Below, one piece after another: positions 1-12,436 of a stretch of 64,000 bases of DNA; the first letter of the stretch is position 1, and each line of letters opens with the position of its first letter. Under the pieces are notes generated by a model. That model ran no database searches. It was not told the origin of the DNA and saw nothing but the letters and a program-made list of their open reading frames with translations. This DNA comes from Acanthaster planci (Eukaryota > Echinodermata > Asteroidea > Valvatida > Acanthasteridae): contig NW_019091615.1 in NCBI RefSeq assembly GCF_001949145.1, forward strand, positions 138,407 through 202,406. Direction: 5' to 3'. Both the position numbers and the translations under genes were made by a program.

Positions 1-2120
1 ACCCAAAATCCTTCCCCCAAATATAAATGGATTACAAACAAAAAATGTGAAATCTGCCAATCAGTTACAATAGCCCAAGAATTACTGGAGTATGGACAGC
101 GTAGCTTTGGTTGTCTATAAATTTACATGTACATGTATTTCCCAGGCCAATTTAATTGATCATTGATGTTTGGAGGTACTGTATTTACTGATTTACTACC
201 TTTTAGGATATTAGTTTTCAATCCAGTGCACCTGTTCTCTGGAACATGATAAGGAGGAACTATACAGTAATAACTAACTGTTTATTACATAAAACGATTG
301 TACTTCAGAGAAATACACTGTATTACTCAATTACATGGCCATTAAACAAGTTATGTTCCTGGGACATGAATCCGTGGACCTTAGCTGGATTTTAAGGGTG
401 TCATTAACCTACATGTACATGTAGGCTTATGTTTCTCTTGAAACCCAAGAACTCTTTGCTTTATTTAGAGCACAACAAACAAGAGCTCTAGCAAACATCA
501 TAGGCCTATATCCAAGAAAAAAATGTCAAGGAAGCATTTTTAAAAACTGGGACAGTGCTGCATTCCTTCAGTCATACACACCCACAAAAACATTTTTGTG
601 CCGGTATCGAAAGTAGTGAAATATGAAATGTGAAATGAATCCAGGAAGGGATTTGGGGATCAGCGAGCAGACATGACAGATTGGAAGCAGGTTGAGATTA
701 CTGCACAAGAAGTCTGGAATTCAATTGATTTCTCTTTGAGTAGCCATTAAGCAAAGTTGCCGTGGCATTCAAAACTAAAACACTGCACACAAGGTGGTTG
801 TTTCAATTAGAAGTTACATACATGCCTACAACACATTGCAACATGGATTCTAGTCCTCAATGTCTTGATGCAACATTGATGCAACATGCAGTAGACCCCT
901 GGCACTAATGTCTATGTACTGTTTGTAAATTGTAAGCTACATGTACACGTACATTGTACATGTACCGAGTATCGTATGACAAACACAAAGCTCTTTGACT
1001 TCTTGTCTCAGAATTTTATTGGATGATCCTTCTCTAAAACCATGCATATAAAGCCCCTTCCAAGGAATCCCACAGCAAGATTTTCCTCCATTAGTCAATT
1101 TACTCCTTAGATTTACAAATCCCCAAATCTTTTAGAGGTCAGTGTCAAGGTGACACAGAAAAAAAAGGATACATGTAGTAGCTGGTCTGCATCCAAACAC
1201 AAGGAAGACTAGTACATGTACCAGTAACTTTACAATGAAATAGCCACTGATTCTAACAAATGGGGGCTGTCATGTGTCTTAACACCTCTCACCCTTCATG
1301 ACCACACATTCACTCCAATGCTATAGGAACATCACCCTGTTGTTTTTCTATTCTTGAGTTAGAAGGGAAGCAAGATGTGTTCAGAGTAGTCTGGTTTGGA
1401 TTCACACACTCAAGCTGTCATACAAGTTGACAAGTGTTGGGGCAAAGACTGACCAGATGGTTGCTAAATGGTGTTGACTGGTTGAAATATGGACTGTCCA
1501 CTTTGTAAATAATAGCAAGTATACTGTACATGTACATCACAACCCTTGAACAGGGAACCTATGAGCATGATGAGGTCCATGTATTACGAATGTCAATTTG
1601 ATTTTATCTTCCCTGACTTCAACTCATGGAGAATGAATTTACAGAATGGCCACAAATTACACTTTTACAAGTACATCTTCACTGAACTAAATGCAAACTC
1701 TGCAACTGTTTCACTGTAGCTGACCTGCATGAGTAAACTATGCTAGAGGCAAAGTATTCAAAACAGTCAAGTCAAATTACTTTAACTAAATGTAAGAGGC
1801 TCAATGTTTCAAGTTTGAGAACAAAGAAGGTATCGTAGGTCATAGCCGAGTGAAGGTTTCTCCAAATTTGTTGTATATTTCCATGAAATTCTGAAGGGAA
1901 TTTGGCATGAAACTTTCTTGCAGAACTATGGAAAGCTAGATTCAGTATCATGGACATGTGTTAGATAGAGATCGACATAAACATGGGTACAATGTCCTTA
2001 CAGTATACTCAGTAAGAAAGCTTGAACATGTTAAGGTAAAGGTACATTGTAAGACTTATCAGATGAGATTTGAAGTTTTTCATGGTGGAGGTAGCAAGTA
2101 AACTACATGTAGATACAGTG
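1..2120. other. non-coding stretch, no gene seen
   Basis: No splice-flanked open frame or known protein motif is visible. The stretch contains scattered ACATGTAC palindromes (for example near 124-137, 411-422, 941-964 and 1528-1535). The single short ORF on the minus strand at 1772-1957 has no recognisable motif and is of chance length. This is probably intergenic or intronic sequence. Confidence 0.6.
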
Positions 2121-2126
2121 AGGTTT

Positions 2127-2320
2127 GAAAAGAACTGGTGGTACTCAACGTTTCGGCGACGGACAGAGCATACTGTCCAAAACAGTGAGTACCACCGGTT
2201 CTTTTCAGAACCCCACATACTCAAGAAAGATATATATATCCATGGTGCTACCACAAACCCATCCAGTTTACATAACTGGGTTAGATTACAAAGACCACAT
2301 CTCAGCAGTGGCACTTTGAC
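2127..2320 (+). repeat. dispersed hairpin repeat, copy 1
   Basis: Arms at 2127-2147 and 2186-2206 are reverse complements at 20 of 21 positions. They enclose a second short stem, GGACAG at 2161-2166 and CTGTCC at 2173-2178, around a 6-nt loop. Sequence to the right (GGTTCTTTTCAGAA, then a CATGGTG..ACCACAAACC block) is shared with 20941-21090, so this is a dispersed repeat and not a chance palindrome. The order stem, unpaired ACGTTTCGGCGAC, stem, AAAACAG, stem loosely resembles a hammerhead fold, but the conserved core is not intact. It may be a remnant of a mobile element. Confidence 0.55.
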
Positions 2321-3040
2321 ATGTTTGACACACACACACACACCAATACCAGCCTCAACTGTTCCCCATCCCTGTTTATTGCTTGTTGATCACTGTTTCT
2401 TGTCTGTCAACTTCCGTCTCTTTTCCTACCGCCCAATATTTGATGGTGATATGCTCCGATTGTAAAGAGATCAAGGAACCGATACCTACATGTACCCTGA
2501 GAGGTTTATGGCCTGGTATTGGAAGAAACAGAAGGTTTAACTGAAAAATGGTGACTAGTGAAAACATCAAGTGATTAGTGCTACTGAATGACACCCTATC
2601 AGTGGACAATTTATGGATTCTACATGTCAGTCTTTAACTCCAGCCAAAGACGCCAGAAAGATTTCAGAAGAACGTGCCAAGTTTTTCACCAGACATTTTA
2701 CTCAATTATGGTTCAATTCATGTATAATGACCAGTCGAAACCAAGAATGCAATCGGCATTTCATCACTTTTCCTTAAGCTATTTACATCACTGAAAGACA
2801 AACACTCACTCTAACTACTTACAATTACAGCTTCATTTGGGTTAGTATTCTCGTCGTAATGCAACCCTCTACATGTACAGCACATGGACTGCTCACAGCT
2901 TGTCCATCTGTGTTATACTACTATGATCCATCCAACACCTTCGTCCATCCCTTCTCATATATATAACAACAGTTATCACACTACCAATCTACCAAAGGCA
3001 TACTGCTTCATCATTCTCTGAAATATTTCGATCATACAGG

Positions 3041-3290
3041 TACATGTACCTGGGCCAGCATCCTTCCAAGACAAAGTGACACCTTCGCATTCTTCCATTA
3101 CATGCACTTGCAGTAATCATACTGTTAGTTGTCAATGCACCAGGATCTACCAGTACCACATGGTACATGTACCGTGCTACCTCATTCTATAGCTTTACTC
3201 CTTTCTCCAATGCTCCCATCATGCACCAGTATCCTTCCCAAGTCAAGTGACAGCTTTTCATTCCCTGTCCATACCTTGCAGTTATCACTA
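3041..3290. repeat. diverged direct repeat, period about 171 bp
   Basis: The block containing TCCTTCC(C)AAG, then AAGTGACA, then TTGCAGT(A/T)ATCA occurs at about 3061-3125 and again at 3232-3290. The copies are imperfect and flanked by pyrimidine-rich DNA. This may be an old local duplication. Confidence 0.35.
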
Positions 3291-4598
3291 GTACGTTTTA
3301 ACTTTCTACATTCCAATATACTACTGATGTCTTACTCAACCCATTTCCACAATCCAAATCTTGTTTTTCTCCACTCTTTCTGTGCATCCTTCATTTTCCA
3401 CCTCCTTCAGACTAAGATCCCATCCACCTTCATTTCTTATTTAATCTTCCAACTGAATAGTACTACTAAGCTTCCTTACATCATCATCCCCATCAGACTG
3501 GGTCTCAAGTATTAAGGTTTCATCCCTTCTTGTGCTCAATTCTTTAAGAGACAATTCCTGCCTGCAGATCCCTGTTTGTGTTAATGGGGGAATGCAGCAG
3601 CTGGTTAGCAATCATAATCCTCTTGCATTATTGGGATATTAGTCAACAATGCTTTGTGTTTGAGCCACCTTGTCCTTCTAAATTCCATCCCCTTAAGCTA
3701 GCCTTAGCAACAGCCTGCAATCAACAAGGATACATTTTTAACAAGCTCCTAATTTATTTTAATAGCTACATGACACACACTATTGCATGTAAACCATGAA
3801 TATATATGTACAAAGAAAATTGGCTAAAATTCCTTGTCCAAACAACTGAGTAGACATTAGCTTGGTTTACTACTGATGAATAGCCCATGACCCATTAGCT
3901 TACTGTGTAACTTCTTCATCATACTAGCTAGGGTTTAATTCATTCACATCTTACAGTTTTTCAGTGACTCATTCAACTTCTCACAATCACTCTTTCCTAT
4001 TCTCATGTTCAGGTTGAACAAGTTTCACCTGCAGGCCTTATATGTGAAAGCAGCTGTTTGGGACTTACCTTAAGTTCATTCACCAATCATGGATAAATGT
4101 GGTGACAAATGGCTGGTAGGGTAGTTCTGCAAATTGGATTTGTTCAGATTCACCCACACACTCTTGAGGTATGTTGCTATGAAGAATTACCTGCAACAAA
4201 ATGAGAACATTTTGATTTTACTTTTAAAGGAATATGAAATTCATCTTTCTTGTAAAGTGATGTTCGTTGTGTACATGAGCATTCAAAATATGAGACTATA
4301 CTGCTTTTCAGAGCACCTTCCACTGAGCATCAATTTGGGGAGTGACCAACAAATGAAGTTAAAGTAGGCCTAACGGTGTTCATTGTGATTCAACTTAACC
4401 ACAACCAGTTTAAAAAGAAATGAGAGAAAGTAACAACCGGCAAGTGTGGGAAGATTTGGTATTACATTCCTCTGAATCACCCCTGACCTCCATAAAAAAG
4501 ACTGAATCAAGAACAGGTACCTATTAACATGTTCATTTGTCAGTGAAGGTGTAACCATGGAGGAATACTGCATATGGCCGGCTCATCTGGACTTCTAA

Positions 4599-4621
4599 AG
4601 TCTCATATCTCATATGAGACT
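4599..4621. repeat. short perfect hairpin
   Basis: AGTCTCATAT at 4599-4608 and ATATGAGACT at 4612-4621 are exact reverse complements with a 3-nt loop. A third partial copy (GTCTCATAT) follows at about 4624. No function can be assigned. Confidence 0.4.
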
Positions 4622-6348
4622 TCGTCTCATATCTGAGGAATGTGAAATGTTCCTCACAAAAATTATTCTACATTTATCTCAGTTGGGTCTCATCACACAA
4701 TGAAATCCCAGGAAAAACTCAGCACAGAAGATAGCAAAGACATGCATGGATAAGGTCACAGGATGTGCCCAAAAGGTAAAAGAAAACAGGTGGGTACTAA
4801 GGACCAAAAATCAGTTTAAGTAATGTAAACATTCAGAATTTTCTAATGTAGATCTACCTGTAAGTATGTTGACAATTGTTGTGCAACATCTGCCATCCGA
4901 TTGCTCCATAGGAAGCCATTGTGATCAGCAATGGACCAGTTATATTTTGCACCAGAAAAGCAAGGACTATATCCATTGGGTATTGAAAATAAATAGTCAA
5001 CCACTCAACCAACCAACTACGTGTTGCTTAAAATTTAGGCTGTTTACAGTTTCCATCACATATTTCAGTGCACACTGTCAACTACCAGAGCTGAATGAAC
5101 AAACTATGTGTTTGTCTCACTTTTACTGTCACATCTACTCAGCGATCACCACTACTGGCTCCATTGCAACTACTGACCATTGTCCATCGCTCTAAAGCCC
5201 AACAGGAAGGCAAGAATTGTCCCAAAGACTGTCCTCACACTCCAGCAATTTGAAAGTTCCTTTAGGCCAGGACTACTCATTGTTTGGGGGATTGTTCAAC
5301 TATTATCTAGTCAGGACAAAGGGAGGTAGCTGTAGCTGGAAGTATACTGAGAAGGGATTGCATGGGGGGGGTGAAGAACAGAGACTAGTGAGGTCCAGTA
5401 GAGGCGCAAACAGTAAACAAGACAGCTTGAAGGATTAGGATTGGGTTGTGTGTATTCACAGTGGACTGCCATCGCATCTTTGACAGAAAACGTGAAATGC
5501 CAGACAATGTGAAACGCAAATAAGATGCATTACAAGTGAAAACGTGTGAGCTTGTTGGCAAAAACTCTAAGTGGGAAGGTCAAAGTGATTTGTAATACAG
5601 GAATTTTATTCACAGATGACATATTCGTTGACATGTAGATACTTCTGTTTTAATGTTACTAAAACTGGCTTATTTTGCCAGAAACATGTGGCAATCATGC
5701 TTGCTGAGTTCAGGGGAAAAAAACAGCAGATGTACATGTTGATGTTTAAATCATACAACAGATATTCTGAACAATAAAGACACTTGTACTCTGTTTAAGT
5801 AGAGAGCAACATCTGGTGCACAAGATTTTATGAGATTCACAACGAGAGAGGGTTTCTTACAACTTGCCTCCTGCAGGTACCTGTTTTTTTTCCCGACACT
5901 GTTCATGTATGTCTCTAGCATCGATGCTACAGAGTATTATACCTAAGTTTTTACCTAAGTTTGAGAAAGGAATGATTATGATACAGTCAGCTGATCCGTA
6001 CTTATCAAATCTCTGTCAATAACCAGCATTACGGTACTTGATCCAATCTGTTTTATGCAGAAGCACCCCCTCATTGGTTGAAAAGAGCCATGTTTGTGGG
6101 AGTTTTCATGTTGTTGGTAGCATCACAACCGCAATGCATGTATTTCACAGTCGATTGTGAACCAGTGACGTTCCCACCAAAAAAGCCTGCATTGCTGGGA
6201 AAATTGTACCCTCTCTTGATCCAGCTCGGGGCTCATGCATCAACTTGTGTTGAACAAGATTGGAATAATGTTAGTTTTATCATTTACATCAAGGTTTTAG
6301 ACACAGTGATTTTTAAGAACAGGTAATGTACATGTACCATATATCTAC

Positions 6349-7440
6349 CAGTGTTGTATCCGATATCCGAGACCTTGATGTCCGAGACCTAGACTGAGAC
6401 CAAGGCATGCGAAACCGAGACCAAGACCGAAACTTACCCCTTCAAGACCTAGACCAGGACTTCGAGACAGACTTTTGAAGGTCTAAACCAAGACTGAGAC
6501 AAGGACATCCGACACTGAGACCAACCATAAACCAATGTTTAGTTTTTACCAAAAGGTAAATAGGGACAAACATACATGTATGGCAGTACAATTAAGTATA
6601 ACAGAAATAAAATGAAAACATTAGCATAAACACACACACACAAATCGGTCAAATATTTGTTAAAGAATGTCTCAGTTCCTTTATCAGTGATACTGCTCTA
6701 CTTTTACCCTGGTCTGGTCATTTTCAACCCAAGTGTCCCAAATGATATGATTTGAACATTGAAACAAATATCCTTAGACTGTTTTTTGTAAGCAAAATAC
6801 TGAAAAACCAAAATCAAAAAAGATGTACCGTAACAAAAGTACTAAGAGAACACGTTCCACATACAAGATGGAATGAAAGCACTTTCACATATGCACACAA
6901 TTCATAGCGTGCGCACACACACAAACTGGTTCCCGTCCCGGTCCTACGTTCAGCAGGAGACTACGAAGGGAACGGGAACCAGTCTAATGTGCGAATTGCG
7001 CTACTCACAACCTCATCTCCATGGTGTCAAGCAGCATGGCTACTCTGGATTGGAAATAAAGTAACAACTTGGGACAAGTTGGGACAATGCATCATGCTGC
7101 ATTGACTAGTCTTCATTCAAGCATCGATTTAATTGTTCATTGCAAAACAAATCTGAACATTACTGTGTTGTATTTATATCAGTGGTTGAAGATTTGACTC
7201 GAGCGGAGGTTATTTTACCTTTTGCAACCACGTGTGTGCATTGTAGCTAGATTTTGTTATGGTCTCAACTGGTCTCGAGGGGGAGACTATGGCATCCGAG
7301 ACCAAGACCAAGACCGCCACTTTCGAGACCGAGACCGGCCCTCCCAAGACCGAGGCTTTAACAGGGCGAGATCGAGACCGCAAGAAAAGGTCTCGGGATG
7401 GTCTCGAGACCGAGACCAGGTCTCAAAACCTACAACACTG
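6349..7440. mobile_element. non-autonomous hAT-like DNA transposon
   Basis: The element begins CAGTGTTGTA (6349-6358) and ends TACAACACTG (7431-7440), an exact 10-bp terminal inverted repeat. It is flanked on both sides by the same 8 bases ATATCTAC (6341-6348 and 7441-7448). An 8-bp target duplication and a CAGTG start are hallmarks of the hAT superfamily. Both subterminal zones (about 6365-6520 and 7261-7430) are packed with GAGACC/GGTCTC words, plausibly transposase-binding repeats. The centre contains unrelated AT-rich DNA and a separate hairpin, and no transposase ORF, so at 1,092 bp this is a non-autonomous copy. The perfect target duplication suggests a fairly recent insertion. ORFs across 7222-7455 are translations of the repeated word, not genes. 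Confidence 0.85.
6911..6995. repeat. hairpin inside the hAT-like element
   Basis: ACTGGTTCCCGT at 6925-6936 and ACGGGAACCAGT at 6972-6983 are exact reverse complements around a 35-nt loop. Outer CGCACA/TGTGCG words extend the pairing with gaps. It lies near the centre of the hAT-like element and could be a nested insertion or a structural part of the family. Confidence 0.5.
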
Positions 7441-7448
7441 ATATCTAC

Positions 7449-10400
7449 CTGCTGAAGTTAATTATTTCATGCACCTGTACCTGCAGGTGTACCTGAGTGA
7501 TTTCATACAATGCTGAAAGCAAGAACTAGCTCTAATAATGATCCACGCTTTGATTTTTTTCTTTACGTGTAATTTCATACATGTACATGTAAATCATTTC
7601 CAGGCCAATATTCTGCACATTTTGTACAGAAGAGCCCAGTTCTGTGACTGTAAAAAAATTGGCAATGTACTTACGCACTGGACTACACACTGATCTGTCT
7701 CCGTTAAATTTGATTTTTATCTTCATCCACAATTTCCATCAATTAAGATCCAGTATGTTCCTAGGGGTGTATTGTTCACAGTATTTCCAATGAGACATCG
7801 ACACATCAATGTTAGATCTGATCAATGCACTATTCACTGCCCAACTGAGTTCCAAGACTGCTCATGACAGAGTTATAACACGTTCCCTTCTCCTCCAACC
7901 TGATGCATTTGGATCTAACACTAATCCTAATAGAGGGACTTAACTTGTGATTTGAATAGGCCCGGAGATTCCTCAAGGATTCCTATAGCTCAACTCAGTG
8001 GTGGACTAGGTAGCTAGCTTCATTCTCCAATCATGTGTTATTTGTTCTGCTGTGTCCAACATTGGACAATAGGGGAATCCCATTTACAAAGGCTCCTCTG
8101 ACAAGCTCCTATTTGGTCGCTATCAATTACATTATGGGGCAGTGGACAGCTTTAAGGCTGAGTGTAGGGAAAATGGGGATAAATCTGTTAATCAATTATT
8201 TCAAAATCCCCGCCCCCTGAAACCTGAAACAGCACCAGCAGGTTATAACGCTTTTCTCTGAAAGAAAAGATCTAAAGATAGCCAGTAATAAATGTTTATT
8301 ATAAAAAAAAAGTTTTCTAAACTCAAGTCAATTTGTTTACAAAAACAGAACTTTCAATTGCTAACAATGCAAATCACCAAACACGTCCCTGTTGGCAGTT
8401 CTGCACAAACTTTATGAAAAAGACAGGATTTTCATTGAAATATGTGCTATAGATTTCAAGAAAGGACAAAATATGTTTCCATGGAAACAAGATTTAAATT
8501 TTGAAAACTCTAGTGAATATTTTGATGTGCAACCCACTCATCAATTTTGACAATAAGACATCTATTCAAGAATTCAGAGTTACAAAACTGTGCCAAAAGG
8601 CAACCACTTCTAACGTCTGGCATTGTGCATTATCAATTACTTCATCACTACAACCTACACATCACCCAGCAACCAAATACCCTTCCTGCCAATGATCTGG
8701 GAACAAGAAAATGTTCTTGAAAGAATCTTGCCAAGACTCTGTTCATCCAAGCTTTCCTTCTATTCACTTGTTCTCCTTTCTTCCTAAAGGCAATTGAGTT
8801 GGGATAATAGGGGACGAAACAGTTTCAAAACTCCGGGATCCCGAGCTAGGAGGACAAGAAAAAAGAGAGACGGGGTTGCTTTTTTGTTATCATTCGTTGA
8901 TTCTTTTCTTATCTTCCTTTTGGGGCAGTAATTCCTTGTGATGGTTGGCAATTCAGGATGGGTCAGTGAATTTTAGGAGAAGGGGTGGTAGTGTAGCTAG
9001 GGAGAGTGACCTGGAAAAAAACAACAACCAAAAAAGAGCAAAATGCTCCTTTTTAAACAACCACTTCTAAAACACAATTACTTCATGTCCAGAACTATCA
9101 ACAGCATGATTCATGAGAGGCTATGAACAGTAGTGATGATTGAAACACTATTGTGGAATAAAAAGATTTAAGACTTTATTTTCAACAAAATACTTCTAAA
9201 CTTTATAACATTTAACTATTATCTTCAACAAATGTTAAAAAAATAGTCCAGAAGATGTTAGCTAGGAGAAAGTTTAACCATTGCAAAATTAGACTTCTCA
9301 ACTGAGACCGGAAGCTTGGACATTTTATGAGAAAGAAATTCTTTCCATTTACAGGGAAAAAGCGTAATTCATCATCCAGCACAAAATGGCAAAGCATGTT
9401 TTAAAAAGAGGGAAAGGCTGCTCTACAGGAATCAGAAAGTTGAAGGAACTGGCCCAATTGCTTGCAGTAAATTTAACAAGTCCCACTGTTGCTGGCTTAA
9501 TCTTCTAACAATCAAATTTATCCCAAAGTCTAAATCCTTCCATTCCTGACTGTGTATCAGTAATCCTTTTGAAGCCTATAATACCTCTCCCTCTCTTTTC
9601 TTTCTCCCACTTCTACTGGCATTGCTACTGCTGTATTCATCAAAGCACACAAAAGGGTGCTTAAGTTGAACTAAAACAATCTTAAGATGCTTGCTGTTTC
9701 TTTAATCCTTGAGAACAAAACCCTTACTTTTCCAGCGCTTTGCACAGGAGGTAACTCCATGGAATATCTTTAAGCCACGTCAGAGGGATGATGGGATTAG
9801 GTTGTCATGGTTACTGACACGGTCTTTTCATGGCCGAGGTTTTCTTCAGACAACTGTGGTGCTTAAGTAGACTTGGTTGAACACTGATCCATAAGCTTCT
9901 TTCAGAAAAAAATTCATTGATTTCAGTTAGGCGGAGGAAGTGACGATAGAGATTCTTTTAATCTTGTCAGTTACAACAAAACTGAACACTGAAGTAGTCT
10001 GCGGTTGCTGGTTAGTGAGCCAAGAGTAGGATGAATTTAAGTTCCACATTTTTAAAACATTACACATCCAAAGTGATGACAAGTGCCACTGATAATTTGA
10101 CTTTCTGAAATCTGAGATACTGCTGTGATGCATCACACTCATTGAAATATAACTCTAGAGTAGAATCTTTTTCAGGAAGATTGTTTTCATTTATCTAAAG
10201 CAAACTTCTAAGAACGACTAAAACTTTCTTGAAAGATGAATAAGACATTTCCAAATTCAGTTCTTTTTCTTAGTCATTTGAGAGACAGCATTTAAATAAA
10301 TTTTGTAACAATACAAACATAGTCATAAATTCACTGTATCAGGTGTCTGGAAAAAGTTGGGCAGTGTCACAGCCTAACCTGCCGTGACACAGTATCACTG

Positions 10401-12125
10401 ATCGGTGGGTGTGTAACGATTTGAATTTTTAATGAAGCAAAATCAAGAAGGCATTCTTGCCTTTTCGGTTTCTTTAAAAAGGGTGCCAACTGCAGTTCTT
10501 ATATTGATTATGTATTAGGAATGGCCATCTGTAAAACCTGCTGGTTTTTCACACGCCATTATTCATTACCACATGATGAAGTCCAGGTATTAGACTTCAC
10601 CAAACAAACATGTTGAATTAAATGTTCACGACGGAAGTTCCACAGATATAGAATTTAAGCTCAGGAGAATAACAAATTGTAAGTGAGGAGTTAATTGGTT
10701 TTATTGAATAAAGACTTAGTCGAGGTGGATGAAGCGGTAAGGGATGAGGCTAGATGTAGAAGGAGAGGTCATTAAGAATGGACTCAGTTTGAATAATTGA
10801 CCGATGCCCACAATGACAGCAAATGGGTGGTCAATTTGCTTCTCGTTCAGGAACAACGAAGTGTTTTCTTTACTCTAAGATGGGGTTGAATTGAAGCCAA
10901 CAAAGGCAAGGCAGTCTACAGTCTGAGAAAGGAGCCGATGTGTTTACATGTATGCAACTGGGAATTTCCTCTTTGACAAGAATTATAAAGTGCTGACTTC
11001 TCTTGACTGAGTGAAATTGAAGTAAAAATGAGATAACATACATGTACATGCACACGAACTGAATATTGAAAAGATTTAAAACTTTAAAATATGTCAGTGT
11101 CTTCAAAATTTAGCGTTACCATAAACTTCCATAAATGGTGTTTATTTTCTGCTCCTGATGACACTAAAAACTCAGAATTTTACTTGGAAGAGGTACAAAT
11201 AAAATGTAGGAGGGTTGGTTTCACACTTTCCATTTGCAACTTTTATTTATCCTGCTAATATCTATTTTCTGCTACAAAATTCAAAACACAAACACCTATC
11301 CAAGGTCTGGGTGCTTAGAAAACAAGAAAAACCCCAGAACCTCCAACAACCAATTTCTTTCAATCAACCTTGTAAGTTTATGTAACTAACAAGGTCACAT
11401 CATTCACTAAACCCTTAGCATAATAATGTTTCTCTGGGGATCTGAAGTCTTTTTCCTCTTCAAAGTTTGGAACTTAAGATTTAAAGTGTTTCCTGCAATG
11501 TAAAAGTTCTAAATTACACATCTTGGTCACATGAACACTTAATTGACTCTATCATTTATCAGGAGTTTGATAGGGTATGTTACATTCACCTCAAGACACC
11601 CTCCACTCTAAACTCCATACCCACTGCTATATGCAAATACGCATTTATCCTTCACTTGCCCTAAAAGCTTAACACCATAACAACTTGCTAATGCACTTAG
11701 ATGCTCAGATAAAACCCACCTTCCATCACTGATTGTCAACCATTGCTCTTTTTAACACCTCTCCTCTAATCCATCCTTTCACAGCCCCTAACCCTCTTAA
11801 CGGTCCAATTTCTTACATTTATTCAAGTAATCTCTCAATGTGTTACCCCCATTGTTCTTGGTTTTCACCTTATTGTCAAGTGTCAGTTCAGTATTAAACA
11901 GGTGATGGGGAAGCCTTAACATCCATTTATCAACATGTACAATATGCCAGTGTTTGTCAATCACTAATCTCTTACTATTTCACCAACTTTGGTAAAATGT
12001 CTTTGAGGTGACATTTGAAAATATTACATTGCTCATAATTCTTCAGCCAAAGTATTTAAAGTATTCAATAGGAAAACAGAGTACTGCAACATCAAGAGGC
12101 AATCATGAAAAGGGTTTTTCTTTTA
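7449..12125. other. non-coding stretch, no gene seen
   Basis: No supported gene, RNA or transposon boundary was recognised. ORFs are short, low in complexity and lack splice context. ACATGTAC words occur at about 7579-7590 and 11040-11047. A compact GC-rich patch at 8830-8880 contains the near-palindrome CTCCGGGATCCCGAG. Confidence 0.5.
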
Positions 12126-12436
12126 TTTGTTCTTGTTTTGTTTTGTTTTGCTTACACAGTAGATGGGTGGAAATGGTCAACAAGCATGAACAAACTATAT
12201 CAATGATACATAAGAACTCTGAAGTTTTTATATTTTCTGGGTATGCATAAATGTAATTCAAGTTGAATTTTTTGCGTGTTTGTTCTTGTTTTGTTTTGTT
12301 TTGTTTTGCTTACACAGTAGATGGGTGGAAATGGTCAACAAGCATGAACAAACTGTTTCAATGATACATAAGAACTCTGAAGTTTTTATATTTTCTGGGT
12401 ATGCATAAATGTAATTCAAGTTGAATTTTTTGCGTG
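12126..12436. repeat. recent tandem duplication, two copies
   Basis: A segment from TTTGTTCTTG to TTTTTTGCGTG is present at 12126-12278 and again at 12279-12436. The second copy has one additional TTTTG unit in its internal pentanucleotide run. Apart from that and a small cluster of substitutions (ACTATATC against ACTGTTTC), the copies look identical, pointing to a recent event. The overlapping ORFs on the two strands are by-products of the duplication. Confidence 0.85.

Larger units (their letters stand above)
2321..6340. other. non-coding stretch with minor repeats
   Basis: No supported gene. A CA microsatellite lies at about 2328-2343. Two diverged copies of an approximately 80-bp segment lie about 171 bp apart (around 3055-3125 and 3226-3290). 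The ORF through the second copy is pyrimidine-rich low-complexity sequence. A perfect 10-bp hairpin lies at 4599-4621. The remaining ORFs are short and carry no motif. Confidence 0.5.

Noticed and set aside
3129-3515. 128-codon Ser/Leu/Phe-rich frame
   Set aside because: Encoded by pyrimidine-rich, partly duplicated low-complexity DNA.
7222-7455. ORFs rich in RDRDR or ETETKT
   Set aside because: These come from the GAGACC arrays of the hAT-like element, not from a charged-domain protein.
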